A stretch of DNA of 19,312 nt from positions 1 through 19,312 of the forward strand of contig CAZNOT010000007.1 of assembly GCA_964574865.1 (NCBI GenBank), in the 5' to 3' direction. This DNA is from DATDYW01 sp964574865. GTDB taxonomy: Bacteria > Patescibacteriota > Minisyncoccia > Phycocordibacterales > JAACPR01. This document shows positions 6,274-14,078 of this stretch, one piece after another. Both the position numbers and the translations under genes were made by a program. A model generated the notes under the pieces. That model was given only the letters and a program-made list of their open reading frames with translations. It searched no databases and was not told the DNA's origin. Position 1 is the first letter of the stretch. The number at the start of each line of letters is the position of its first letter.

Positions 6274-6984
6274 GTGACGCGACCGACGTTTCCTTTTAGC
6301 GCGCGGCCTGCCTCCAGGCGAGCGGGTTTCACGATGATCGAGATGATGGTCGTGCTCACGATCATCGGTATTCTCACCGGGGCCGTTGTTGGGAACTACG
6401 GCAGCTTCCGCTCGGCCACGGTGGCGACGAACGTGGCGTACGAGCTCGCCGGCAGCATCCGGCAGGCCCAGCTCTACGGCCTCGGCGTGCGGCTCTACGG
6501 GCAGCCGGGCACGGTGAGCGACGCGGGAACCCCCAACGATACCTACGGCGTAGAGCTCACCGCCGGCACTCCCTCATACTCGATTTTTCGCGACAAGGGC
6601 ACGCCGAACGCGACGTGCGATAGCTGCAGCTGCGGCGATAGCCTCAACGAGTGCGTGGAGCAGGTGACCATGCTCCAGCAGGTCACGGTTGAGGCGCTGT
6701 GCACCGGCAGCGCGGCGATGACCGGGCCGGAACTGCTGGCCGGCAGCGGCAACTGCGTTCACACGGCGCTCTCCGTCATGTACACGCGCCCGAATCCTGA
6801 GGCGCTCTTCTACGTGGGATCGGGCGCTTCCAGGGTTCCCGCTACGGGCGATACGCTCGCCGGCGTTCTCGTTCGCGGCGGCACGCATTGCCGGCTGGTG
6901 CGCGTGTACCAGAACGGCCAGGTGGCGGTCGAGAGCGTCCCGGGATCGAGCGCCGGGCCGTTCGCCTCGGAATGCGGAGACTAA
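6274..6984 (+). CDS. Minor pseudopilin, GspH/FimT-like
   Basis: 236 residues from GTG 6274. The prepilin signal is SRRAG|FTMIEMMVVLTIIGILTGAVVGNYGSFRSATVATNVAYELAGSIRQAQLYGLGVR, with Gly at -1, E5 and a hydrophobic helix. The AYELAGSIRQAQLYGLGVR segment after the helix resembles GspH/FimT initiator pilins. The globular part is Cys-rich (CDSCSCGDSLNEC) and may be disulphide-bonded outside the cell. The start was chosen because the CATAAT box sits 6 bases upstream and the frame further upstream is part of the gap artefact. First gene of a four-gene cluster; the next start is 4 bases after its stop. Confidence 0.87.
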   Translation: MTRPTFPFSARPASRRAGFTMIEMMVVLTIIGILTGAVVGNYGSFRSATVATNVAYELAGSIRQAQLYGLGVRLYGQPGTVSDAGTPNDTYGVELTAGTPSYSIFRDKGTPNATCDSCSCGDSLNECVEQVTMLQQVTVEALCTGSAAMTGPELLAGSGNCVHTALSVMYTRPNPEALFYVGSGASRVPATGDTLAGVLVRGGTHCRLVRVYQNGQVAVESVPGSSAGPFASECGD

Positions 6985-6988
6985 CGCC

Positions 6989-7576
6989 ATGAATCGCGCA
7001 CATTTTTCCGTCGCCCGAAGGTCGCCCCAGCCGACCCGCGCGCGCCGACGCGCCGGCTTCACGCTCGTCGAGCTCCTCGTCTCGATCGCGCTCTTCTCGG
7101 TCGTGGTGCTCATCGTTGCCGGCGCGATTAGCTCTATCATCAACGTGAACAAGAAGGCGCAAACCATCACCTCGGTTGTGAACAACCTCAATTTCACGCT
7201 CGAGTCGATGACGCGCGCGATCAAGACGGGCACCGACCTCCAGATTGGCGACCTGGGGTTTTCCGGCACCTGCGCCAACTCGGTGACCGTGACCGACGCG
7301 CAGGGCCGCTCGGTGACCTACTCGCACCTCCCGCCATCGGCCGACGAGGACGGGTCGATCGCCGTGGCCGTCAGCACCGTCGGCGGAGGCACCCCGAGCC
7401 CTCTCACGGCTCCAGAGATTAACGTCGCGGACCTTCGGTTCTGCGATCTCGCGGGCGAGCAGCCGGGCGTCATCTTCACGGTCGACGGTTCAATGGAGCT
7501 CGTCGGAGGAATTTCGTCCGATTTCCACGTGCAGAGCAGCGTCGCGCAGCGCGCGCTCCGGCTACCTTCGAACTAA
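6989..7576 (+). CDS. Minor pilin, PilW/PulJ-like
   Basis: 195 residues. A longish basic leader ending RRRAG|FTLVELLVSIALFSVVVLIVAGAISSIINVNKKAQTITSVVNNLNFTLESMTRAIKTG shows the prepilin cleavage site, E5 and the hydrophobic helix. The downstream SMTRAIKTG-type segment resembles the PilW/PulJ class, which forms part of the pilus tip or priming complex. There are only 4 bases from the previous stop and 4 to the next start, so it is translated from the same mRNA. GGAG lies 9 bases upstream of the ATG as a possible ribosome binding site. Confidence 0.86.
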   Translation: MNRAHFSVARRSPQPTRARRRAGFTLVELLVSIALFSVVVLIVAGAISSIINVNKKAQTITSVVNNLNFTLESMTRAIKTGTDLQIGDLGFSGTCANSVTVTDAQGRSVTYSHLPPSADEDGSIAVAVSTVGGGTPSPLTAPEINVADLRFCDLAGEQPGVIFTVDGSMELVGGISSDFHVQSSVAQRALRLPSN

Positions 7577-7580
7577 AGGC

Positions 7581-8186
7581 ATGAAAAAGAGAACAGCTAA
7601 ATCTGGAGCGGGGCGGCGAGGGTTCACAATTCTCGAGAGTTTGGTCGCGATCGCCATTCTCCTGGTCGCGCTGACCGGGCCGATGGTGTTCGCCCAACAG
7701 TCGCTGCGCGCCTCGCGCCTCGCGGGCGACCAGATTACCGCGTTCTACCTGGCGCAGGACGCTATCGAGCTGGTGAAGCACATCCGTGACCAGAACTCGC
7801 TCTACCTGTACCGCGAGGAATGGTTGGCTGGCCTCGAGCGATGCCTCGCGTCTGAATCGGTGGCGGACGGCGGCTGCCAGCTATCCTCATCGGAGTGGAC
7901 CGAAGGCAACGAGGACGCCGCGGTGGTCGCCTGCGCCGCAAACTGCTGGCTCTACGAGCAGAACGGCTTCTTCGGGATTTTCGGGAAGAGCCCGTCGGCT
8001 GGGTCTCCGACAGAGAACCCGCGCTTCTCCCGCCGCGTCAAAATCATGGCGGCTGACGGGGGTACGCTGGATCCCACCTCGAGCGACGAGGCGCTCGTCG
8101 AGGTGGACGTCTCGTGGAGCACCCTCGGCGTATCGACCGCCCGCCACGTCCTGGTACGGGAACACATTTACAATTGGATCCAATGA
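7581..8186 (+). CDS. Minor pilin, PilV/GspI-like
   Basis: 201 residues. MKKRTAKSGAGRRG|FTILESLVAIAILLVALTGPMVFAQQSLRASRLAGDQITAFYLAQDAIELVKHIRDQNSLY is a prepilin signal of the PilV/GspI type, with the typical short ASxxAxDQxTAFYLAQxAIE segment after the helix. The globular part contains several Cys residues. Its TGA overlaps the ATG of the next gene by four bases (ATGA), indicating translational coupling. The role, a minor subunit that primes pilus assembly, is inferred from the family. Confidence 0.88.
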   Translation: MKKRTAKSGAGRRGFTILESLVAIAILLVALTGPMVFAQQSLRASRLAGDQITAFYLAQDAIELVKHIRDQNSLYLYREEWLAGLERCLASESVADGGCQLSSSEWTEGNEDAAVVACAANCWLYEQNGFFGIFGKSPSAGSPTENPRFSRRVKIMAADGGTLDPTSSDEALVEVDVSWSTLGVSTARHVLVREHIYNWIQ

Positions 8187-8848
8187 TTACCAACCGCGAT
8201 TCGCGTCCGCCCGAGACCCGAGGCTTCGTGCTCCTTTACGCCGTGATGACGGCCAGCATTGTCCTCGCGGTCGGCATCTCCATCATTTCGATCGCGCTCA
8301 AGCAGCTCTCGATTGCGAATCTCGGGCGGGAGTCGCAGTACGCGTTCTACGCGGCGAACACCGGCGCCGAGTGCGCGCTCTACCTCGACTTCCACGGCGT
8401 CGTCAGCTCGTCCGGCGCGGGCGCCTACTACCGGCGCTTGGCGGTTTTCAAGACCCCGTTCGTGCTGCCGACGTCTGTGTGGCCAGAAATCTCGGCGCAG
8501 CCCGACGTCGATCAGGTGAGCTGCGCGCAGACGCCGCTCAGGGAGGGCGATTGGACCGAGGGCTCTTGCGCTGACCCGAGCGGAACCATGGGGTACGCCG
8601 CAGATAACTGCGACAGTACCGCCTTCACGGTGTTCCTCGAGCACGATGCCGGCGGCGCTCCCGTCGCGGACGGTCCGTGCGCGAAGGTGACGGTGCTGAA
8701 GGTTCGGGGCAGCGATGACGGGGCGGGAGGGTTCGATCCGAACGCGGCTGGAGAGAACCTCCAAACGACCATCGATTCGCGGGGGTACAACCACTGCGAC
8801 AGCGCCAACTCTCGCCGCGTCGAGAGAGGTCTTAAGTTCTCTTACTAG
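8183..8848 (+). CDS. Minor pilin-like protein, PilX/GspK-like
   Basis: 221 residues from ATG 8183, which overlaps the preceding stop (ATGA). The N-terminus MITNRDSRPPETRG|FVLLYAVMTASIVLAVGISIISIALKQLSIANLGRESQYAFYAANTGAECALYLDF has Gly before a hydrophobic helix but lacks the Glu at +5 present in the other pilins. That is usual for the PilX/GspK class, which caps the tip. The segment QYAFYAANTGAECA is also typical of PilX-like proteins. An open frame continues upstream to 8114, but that part is shadow of the previous gene. Last gene of the cluster; a terminator-like hairpin follows about 130 bases later. Confidence 0.88.
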   Translation: MITNRDSRPPETRGFVLLYAVMTASIVLAVGISIISIALKQLSIANLGRESQYAFYAANTGAECALYLDFHGVVSSSGAGAYYRRLAVFKTPFVLPTSVWPEISAQPDVDQVSCAQTPLREGDWTEGSCADPSGTMGYAADNCDSTAFTVFLEHDAGGAPVADGPCAKVTVLKVRGSDDGAGGFDPNAAGENLQTTIDSRGYNHCDSANSRRVERGLKFSY

Positions 8849-8976
8849 CCGGGGCTCCGGTCTCGGCTCGGAAACTCAAGCTTCGCCGGGCATGTCGGCC
8901 CCCTCCCGGTTCTCGTCCTGCCGTCTCGCCCGAGCCTAGGGTGTCTCCGCGGCGACCTACGCGTTCGTCGGGGCAG

Positions 8977-9007
8977 GGCCCGGTCCGCTTCGCGGGCGGG
9001 GCCTTTG
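8977..9007 (+). terminator. Terminator-like hairpin between the pilin cluster and ligA
   Basis: GGCCCGGTCCGC (8977-8988) pairs with GCGGGCGGGGCC (8992-9003), with one mismatch and one G-T pair and a 3-base loop, followed by TTTGTG. The short T run makes it weaker than the pilin terminator. The remaining bases 8849-8976 hold nothing recognisable. Confidence 0.5.
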
Positions 9008-9009
9008 TG

Positions 9010-9015
9010 TAGAAT
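9010..9015 (+). promoter_or_regulatory. -10 box of ligA (leaderless)
   Basis: TAGAAT ends exactly 6 bases before GTG 9022. No -35 match occurs at 17 bp upstream; that position is filled by the terminator-like hairpin. Confidence 0.5.
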
Positions 9016-9021
9016 GCGCGC

Positions 9022-11046
9022 GTGAGCAAGAAAACACTCTCCCGCGAAGCGGCGCAAGCCCGTTTGGGCGCTCTGCGCGCGGCCATCGATCGGCATCGCT
9101 ACCTGTACCACGTCGAGGATCGCTCCGAAATTTCAGAGGCGGCGCTCGACTCGCTGAAGCGCGAGCTGGTCGAAATCGAGTCCCAGTTTCCCGACCTCGT
9201 GACGCCGGATTCGCCGAGCCAGCGGGTGGCGGGTAAACCGCTCGAGGGCTTCGCCAAGGTGCGGCACACGGTCGCGCAGTGGTCGTTCAACGACGCGTTC
9301 ACCGAGGAGGAGCTGCGCGATTGGGATGGGCGCGTGAGGAAGGGGCTGTCCGCCGCGGGCTTGCCCGCGGGGCTGGCGCGCTACGTCGCCGAGGAGAAAA
9401 TCGACGGGCTCAAGGTGGTGCTGACGTACAGGGACGGCAAGCTAAAAACAGCGGCGACGCGCGGCGACGGCGCGGTGGGCGAAGACGTGACGGCGAACGT
9501 GCGGACGATCGAGGCGGTGCCGCTCGCTATCGAGGAGAGGGGGGACGTGGTCGTCGAGGGCGAGGTGTACCTGCGCCGCGACGAGTTCGAGCGAATCAAC
9601 CGCGAGGCTCTCGCCGAGGGCGGTCAGGTTTACGCGAACCCGCGCAACCTCGCGGCCGGCACGTTGCGCCAGCTCGACCCAAAGATTGTGGCCGCGCGGC
9701 GGCTATCCTACTTCGCCTACGACGTCGCGAGGCACCCCGAGCCGCCCGCCTCGCAGTGGGACGAGCTCGAGCTCCTGAAGAGGCTAGGTTTCCCCGTGAA
9801 CCCGCGCCGCGCGCGCTGCGCGTCTATCGACGACGCCATTGAATTTTGGGAGAGAGCCGAGGCGCGCCGCGAGGAGTCCCCGTACTGGGTGGACGGCGTC
9901 GTCTTCAAGGTCGACGGCCGCGCCGCGCAGGAGGCGCTCGGCTACACCGGAAAGGCGCCGCGCTGGGGCGTCGCGTTCAAGTTTGCGGCCGAGGAGGTGA
10001 CGACGGTCGTCGAGGCGATCGCGTTCCAGGTGGGGCGCACGGGTGTCGTGACGCCGGTCGCGCACCTGGCCCCGGCGCAGGTTGCGGGCACCGTCGTCTC
10101 GCGCGCCACGCTCCACAACGAGGACCAGATCGCGAAGCTCGACGTGCGCGTGGGTGACACGGTCATCCTGCGGAAGGCGGGCGATATCATCCCGGAAATT
10201 GTGCGCGTTCTGCCCGAGCTGCGGCCTAAAAATTCTGAGCCGTTCGCGTGGCCGGCGAAGATTCCCGAGTGCGGCGGCGACGGCTCGATCGAGCGCGTGC
10301 CGGGCGTCGTCGCGTGGCGCTGCGTCGCGAAAGACTCGCGCGGCATCCTCTCGCGCCGCATTCGCCATTTCGCGAGCCGCGTCGCGCTCGATATCGACGG
10401 CTTGGGCGAGGCGGCGGTCTCGGCGCTGCTCGACGCGGGTCTCATTTCCGACGAAGCGGACATCTTTACGCTCGAGGCCGGGGACGTGGCCGCGCTGCCG
10501 CGCTGGGGCGAGCTGTCCGCGAAAAATTTGATCGCGGGCATCGAGAAGGCGCGAAAGGTTTCGCTCGCGCGTTTCTTGGTCGGCCTCTCTATCGACAACG
10601 TCGGCGAGGAGACGGCGCTCGACCTGTCGCGCGCGTTCGGCACGATCGAGAAGCTGCGCGCCGCGCCCGCCGAGGAAATTCAGTCCGTGCGCGGCGTGGG
10701 GCCGACCGTCGCCGCGTCCGTGCGCGCGTGGTTCGATGATCCTATGAAATCCTCGCTCCTCGACCGCCTGCTCGCCGAGCTCAAGATTACCCGCGACGCG
10801 GCCCCGCCCGAGGGCGGCCCGCTCGCCGGCAAGACCGTCGTCATCACCGGCACGCTCCCGACGCTCTCGCGCGACGAAGCTAAGGCGCTCGTGCGCCGCG
10901 CCGGTGGCTCGACCGCCGAATCCGTCTCGACGAAGACCGCCTTCGTCGTCGCCGGCGAAGACGCGGGCTCCAAACTCGCCCGGGCCAAGGCGCTCGGCGT
11001 CAAGGTCGTCGACGAGGCGGGCCTCCTGAAGCTCGCGGGCGCCTAG
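9022..11046 (+). CDS. ligA: NAD-dependent DNA ligase LigA
   Basis: Seals nicks in replication and repair using NAD+. 674 residues, the usual full length, starting at GTG. The order is: NMN-binding domain Ia (YLYHVEDRSEISEAALDSLKREL), adenylation domain with the nucleophilic Lys126 in EEKIDGLK, downstream motifs GDGAVGEDVTANVRTI and VEGEVYLRRDEFERIN, OB-fold (VGRTGVVTPVAHL, RATLHNEDQI), zinc-finger region, HhH repeats (IDGLGEAAVSALL, VRGVGPTVAASV) and a C-terminal BRCT domain (LAGKTVVITGTLPTLSRDEAKALV). The zinc finger keeps only Cys417 and Cys434; the other two cysteine positions appear as Ile414 and Ser439. The OB and HhH regions look intact, so the enzyme is probably functional with a finger that does not bind zinc. 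It heads a run with gatC and gatA, although gatC has its own -10 box. Confidence 0.97.
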   Translation: MSKKTLSREAAQARLGALRAAIDRHRYLYHVEDRSEISEAALDSLKRELVEIESQFPDLVTPDSPSQRVAGKPLEGFAKVRHTVAQWSFNDAFTEEELRDWDGRVRKGLSAAGLPAGLARYVAEEKIDGLKVVLTYRDGKLKTAATRGDGAVGEDVTANVRTIEAVPLAIEERGDVVVEGEVYLRRDEFERINREALAEGGQVYANPRNLAAGTLRQLDPKIVAARRLSYFAYDVARHPEPPASQWDELELLKRLGFPVNPRRARCASIDDAIEFWERAEARREESPYWVDGVVFKVDGRAAQEALGYTGKAPRWGVAFKFAAEEVTTVVEAIAFQVGRTGVVTPVAHLAPAQVAGTVVSRATLHNEDQIAKLDVRVGDTVILRKAGDIIPEIVRVLPELRPKNSEPFAWPAKIPECGGDGSIERVPGVVAWRCVAKDSRGILSRRIRHFASRVALDIDGLGEAAVSALLDAGLISDEADIFTLEAGDVAALPRWGELSAKNLIAGIEKARKVSLARFLVGLSIDNVGEETALDLSRAFGTIEKLRAAPAEEIQSVRGVGPTVAASVRAWFDDPMKSSLLDRLLAELKITRDAAPPEGGPLAGKTVVITGTLPTLSRDEAKALVRRAGGSTAESVSTKTAFVVAGEDAGSKLARAKALGVKVVDEAGLLKLAGA

Positions 11047-11052
11047 CCGCTC

Positions 11053-11061
11053 TGCTACTAT
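11053..11061 (+). promoter_or_regulatory. Extended -10 of gatC (leaderless)
   Basis: TGC-TACTAT (TACTAT 11056-11061) ends 7 bases before GTG 11069, immediately after the ligA stop. Confidence 0.5.
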
Positions 11062-11068
11062 CGCGACC

Positions 11069-11374
11069 GTGATTACCGAGACCGACATTCAGCGCCTGGC
11101 GGGGCTGTCACGCATCGAGGTGGGGGCGGACGAAGCCGCGCGCCTGGCTAAGGACGTGGCCGCAATTCTAGGTTTCGTGGCGACGGTGAAAGAAGCGGCG
11201 GGGAAGGCGCCCGAGGGTGCCGACTACGGCTTCGCGCCGGTCGACGGCCTGCGTCCGGACGAGGGGGTCGGGTCCGGCGAGCTCCGCGCCGCGCTCCTCG
11301 CCGAGGCGCCGTCGACGCAGGACGGCTTCGTGAAGGTGCAGAAAATTTTGGGCGGTCGCGGCGGGGAAGCGTAG
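11069..11374 (+). CDS. gatC: Asp-tRNA(Asn)/Glu-tRNA(Gln) amidotransferase subunit C
   Basis: 101 residues from GTG. ITETDIQRLAGLSRIEVGADEAARLAKDVAAILGFVATVKE is the characteristic GatC N-terminus, and the C-terminal part has LRPDEGV...GFVKVQKIL, the strand that wraps between GatA and GatB. GatC stabilises the GatCAB complex that converts mischarged Glu-tRNA(Gln) or Asp-tRNA(Asn) to the correct amide. gatA starts 6 bases after the stop. gatB is not in this window. Confidence 0.93.
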   Translation: MITETDIQRLAGLSRIEVGADEAARLAKDVAAILGFVATVKEAAGKAPEGADYGFAPVDGLRPDEGVGSGELRAALLAEAPSTQDGFVKVQKILGGRGGEA

Positions 11375-11380
11375 GAAATT

Positions 11381-12796
11381 ATGGACGACCTCACCAGGCT
11401 CACGCTCGCCGACACCGCCGCCGGTCTCCGCGCCAAGAAGTTTTCCTCGCGCCAGGTAACCCAGGCCTACCTCGATCGCGCCGCGGCCGAGAACTCTAAA
11501 CTGAACGCGTACCTCGAGATTTTTGAGGACGCGCTCGCGCAGGCCGACGCCGCCGACGCGCGGCTCGCGGCCGAAGGCGGCGCGGCGCCCGCGCTCTGCG
11601 GCGTGCCGGTTTCGATCAAGGACAACATTCTCGTCGCTGGCCGAAAAGCTTCGGCCGCGTCGAAAATTCTCGAGGGCTACCGCGCGCCGTACTCGTCGAC
11701 CGTCGCCGAGAAGCTCGCGGCGCAGGGCGCGGTGCTCCTCGGCCGCACGAACATGGACGAGTTCGCGATGGGCGGCTCGACCGAGAACTCCGCGTTCGGC
11801 CCGACGAAGAACCCCCTCGCGCTCGACCGCGTGCCGGGCGGAAGCTCGGGCGGCGCGGCCGCGTCGGTCGCGGGCAGCCTCGCCGCGGCCGCGCTCGGCT
11901 CGGACACCGGCGGCTCGATTCGCCAGCCGGCGGCGCTCTGCGGGCTCGTGGGCTTCAAGCCCACCTACGGCGCGGTCTCGCGCTACGGCCTCATCGCGAT
12001 GGCGAGCTCGTTCGACCAGATCGGGCCGCTCGCGAAGACGGTCGGCGACGCGAGAATTGTGTTCGACGCGATCCGCGGCAAGGATGGCCGGGACCTCACG
12101 ACCGACGAGGAGGTTGAGGCGCGCGAGATGAAAACGGTCGGCGTGCCGAAGGGCTGGGAAGCTGGCGTCGACGCCGACGTGCGCGCCAATTTTGAAAAAA
12201 CGCTCGAGCGCCTGAAGGCTGGCGGCGTCCTGGTTCGCGAGATCGAGCTCCCGACGCTCGCCTCCGCGCTCGCCTGCTACTACATCCTCGTGCCGTCCGA
12301 AGTCTCGTCCAACATGGCGCGCTTCGACGGCGTGAAGTTCGGCCGCCGCGTCGAGGGTAAGGATTTGCTCGACACGTACAAGAAGACCCGCGGGCAGCTC
12401 CTCGGCGAAGAGGTGAAGCGCCGCATCCTGATCGGCGCCTACGAGCTCTCGGCCGGCTACGCCGACGAGTACTACCGCACGGCGCAGCGCGCGCGCCGCG
12501 CGATCATGGCCGACTTTGCGCGCGCCTTCGAAGGGGCGGACGCGATCGCGACGCCGACCTCGCCGTTCCCCGCGTGGAAGATCGGCGAGAAGATCGAAGA
12601 CCCGCTCGCGATGTACGCCGCCGACACTTTCACCGTAGCCGCGAACGTCATCGGCGCGCCTGCGATTTCGGTCCCCGACGGCGCCGTCGAACGCGACGGC
12701 GTCAGCCTCCCGACCGGCCTCCACCTCGTTTCCCCGCGTTGGACTGACGACGCGCTCTTGGAGCTATCGGCGCGGTTTGAGAGAATTGCGGCCTGA
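11381..12796 (+). CDS. gatA: Asp-tRNA(Asn)/Glu-tRNA(Gln) amidotransferase subunit A (amidase)
   Basis: 471 residues, normal for GatA, the glutaminase subunit that releases ammonia for tRNA-dependent amidation. The amidase signature is complete: catalytic Lys in GVPVSIKDNI, the NMDEFAMGGSTENSAFGPTKNP block, GGSSGGAAASVA with the cis-Ser, and GSDTGGSIRQPAALCG with the nucleophilic Ser. FKPTYGAVSRYGLIAMASSFDQIGP follows as expected. AGGA lies 4 bases before the ATG and may serve as a weak ribosome binding site. The TGA stop abuts the ATG of the next gene with no gap, so the HEPN-like membrane protein is co-transcribed. Confidence 0.97.
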   Translation: MDDLTRLTLADTAAGLRAKKFSSRQVTQAYLDRAAAENSKLNAYLEIFEDALAQADAADARLAAEGGAAPALCGVPVSIKDNILVAGRKASAASKILEGYRAPYSSTVAEKLAAQGAVLLGRTNMDEFAMGGSTENSAFGPTKNPLALDRVPGGSSGGAAASVAGSLAAAALGSDTGGSIRQPAALCGLVGFKPTYGAVSRYGLIAMASSFDQIGPLAKTVGDARIVFDAIRGKDGRDLTTDEEVEAREMKTVGVPKGWEAGVDADVRANFEKTLERLKAGGVLVREIELPTLASALACYYILVPSEVSSNMARFDGVKFGRRVEGKDLLDTYKKTRGQLLGEEVKRRILIGAYELSAGYADEYYRTAQRARRAIMADFARAFEGADAIATPTSPFPAWKIGEKIEDPLAMYAADTFTVAANVIGAPAISVPDGAVERDGVSLPTGLHLVSPRWTDDALLELSARFERIAA

Positions 12797-13879
12797 ATGG
12801 CCGACGACAAAAAGAAGGACACGAAAGGTCCGCCCAAAAAAGACGCGAAGCCCGCGGATGGCGGCGGGAGCTCATTCAGCTTCATTGTGGCGGTCATCGT
12901 GATCGCGGTGCTCCTGTCGTACCTCCTCACCGATAGGAACATTCACGACGGCGACGTCGCGCCGTCGTGGGGAGAGATTCTCTCGGGCGAGTACGCGCCG
13001 GAGGGGTCGCCGCTCGCGGGCGACGATAGCGCGGGCGGGGAGACGATCGACGCCGGCGCGACGGTTGTGAACGAGGAGGATACGACGGTGCGGCTCAACC
13101 TCTCGGGCGCGGTCGCGGGCGAGCAGCCGGCGCGGGCTAAAGGCGTCGTGAAGGAGGGGCCGAAAACGGCGTTCGGCCGCGAGTGGTACTTCGTCGACTA
13201 CGAGGAGGCGCCGGACGGTTGGGTCGAGGCTTCGGCGATTACCGGCTCGGTCGGCATCTACACGGCCACGCACATTGTGCCGATCGCGTTCGACTTCTTC
13301 CGCCCGCTCGCGATCGGCCTCGCGCTCGCGGTCGCCGCGCTCCTCGTCTACCTCTGGGTGCAGGCGGCGAAGCAGGAGCGGCTCGTTGCGCGCCGTGCGG
13401 CGGAAGACTACCGCGCGTACCTCGAGCGCACCGGCCGCGCTCCGGCGGCCCACGCCGCCGAGACGCCTCTCGCCGGCGCGGGTGACGCGGCGCCGTTCAG
13501 TCTGCCCGGCGCCGACCTCGCGCTGCCGATCGAGTGGGGCGCGCCGTCCGCGAAGCCGCCGCGCGAGAACGAGCGGTGGGCGCGCATCCGCGCGCTCACG
13601 AGCTCCGCGACCACGAGCGACTGGCGCCAGGCCATCATCGAGGCGGACATCATGCTCGAGGAGATGCTCCGCGCGATCGGCTACGACGGCGTGACCATCG
13701 GCGACATGCTCAAGAACGTCGACCCGGCGGACTTCGTGACGCTCGAGAAGGCGTGGGAGGCGCACAAGATCCGCAACCAGATCGCGCACCGCGGCATGGA
13801 CTTCCGCGTGGAGCGGACGGAGGCGGAGCGGACTATTAAGCTCTTCGAAGACGTGTTCCGCGAGTTCAATTACCTGTAA
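12797..13879 (+). CDS. Two-helix membrane protein with SH3-like and C-terminal HEPN-like domains
   Basis: 360 residues, no named family recognised. A Lys-rich N-terminus is followed by a membrane helix at about 27-44 (FSFIVAVIVIAVLLSYLL). An external region of about 50-160 contains an SH3-like stretch (GVVKEGPKTAFGREWYFVDYEEAPDGWVEASAIT). A second helix lies at about 171-189 (LAIGLALAVAALLVYLW), then a basic segment with RRAAEDYRAYLERTGR, an Ala/Pro linker, and a helical C-terminal domain of about 260-358. That domain has DWRQAIIEADIMLEEMLRAIGYDG...LEKAWEAHKIRNQIAHRG; the Arg326-x4-His331 spacing matches the Rx4-6H motif of HEPN proteins. The HEPN part is predicted cytoplasmic. RNase activity is only a possibility, since many HEPN domains are inactive. 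Translationally linked to gatA (TGAATG). Confidence 0.7.
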   Translation: MADDKKKDTKGPPKKDAKPADGGGSSFSFIVAVIVIAVLLSYLLTDRNIHDGDVAPSWGEILSGEYAPEGSPLAGDDSAGGETIDAGATVVNEEDTTVRLNLSGAVAGEQPARAKGVVKEGPKTAFGREWYFVDYEEAPDGWVEASAITGSVGIYTATHIVPIAFDFFRPLAIGLALAVAALLVYLWVQAAKQERLVARRAAEDYRAYLERTGRAPAAHAAETPLAGAGDAAPFSLPGADLALPIEWGAPSAKPPRENERWARIRALTSSATTSDWRQAIIEADIMLEEMLRAIGYDGVTIGDMLKNVDPADFVTLEKAWEAHKIRNQIAHRGMDFRVERTEAERTIKLFEDVFREFNYL

Positions 13880-13901
13880 CGGTCCCGAGGGAGAAAACGC
13901 C

Positions 13902-13930
13902 TTGCCAAACGTCTAATACAGGGGTAAATT
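13902..13930 (+). promoter_or_regulatory. Promoter of tRNA-fMet
   Basis: -35 TTGCCA (13902-13907), 17-bp spacer, -10 TAAATT (13925-13930). The predicted start is near 13937, leaving a leader of about 16 bases before the tRNA. Confidence 0.65.
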
Positions 13931-13952
13931 GCTACCCGTCCTGAATTGACAT

Positions 13953-14023
13953 CGCGGGGAAGAGTAACGGTTGCTCGCGAGGCTCATAACCTCGAGGAGG
14001 TGGTTCAATTCCACCCCCCGCAA
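13953..14023 (+). tRNA. Initiator tRNA-fMet (CAU)
   Basis: A 71-base cloverleaf: acceptor CGCGGGG/CCCCGCA with the C1-A72 mismatch diagnostic of initiators, D arm GAGT/GCTC, anticodon arm CGAGG-CTCATAA-CCTCG (CAT at 13985-13987), T arm GGTGG-TTCAATT-CCACC and A73. CCA is not encoded (CAA follows). Oddities: position 8 is A and position 21 is T, instead of the near-universal U8 and A21; the third of the usual G-C pairs in the lower anticodon stem (29-41) is A-U. Its 3' end forms part of a long foldback. Confidence 0.93.
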
Positions 14024-14078
14024 CAAGCAAAGGAAAAACCGCCCACGTAGGCGGTTTTTCCTTTGCTTGTTGCGGGGG
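14015..14078. repeat. 29-bp foldback that includes the tRNA-fMet 3' end
   Basis: Bases 14015-14043 pair perfectly with 14050-14078 around a 6-base loop. The left arm covers the last T-stem base, the whole 3' acceptor strand and A73. The inner part (ACCGCC/GGCGGTTTTT) is a normal intrinsic terminator core, so it should end the tRNA transcript. The outer 15 or so pairs extend far beyond a terminator and compete with the acceptor stem. Confidence 0.9.

Noticed and set aside
9784..11088. 434-codon antisense ORF over ligA
   Set aside because: Shadow frame of ligA, rich in Arg, Glu and Ala, with no domain or start signal.
11168..12724. 518-codon antisense ORF over gatA
   Set aside because: It is the mirror frame of the clearly real gatA, with highly biased composition and no recognisable domain.
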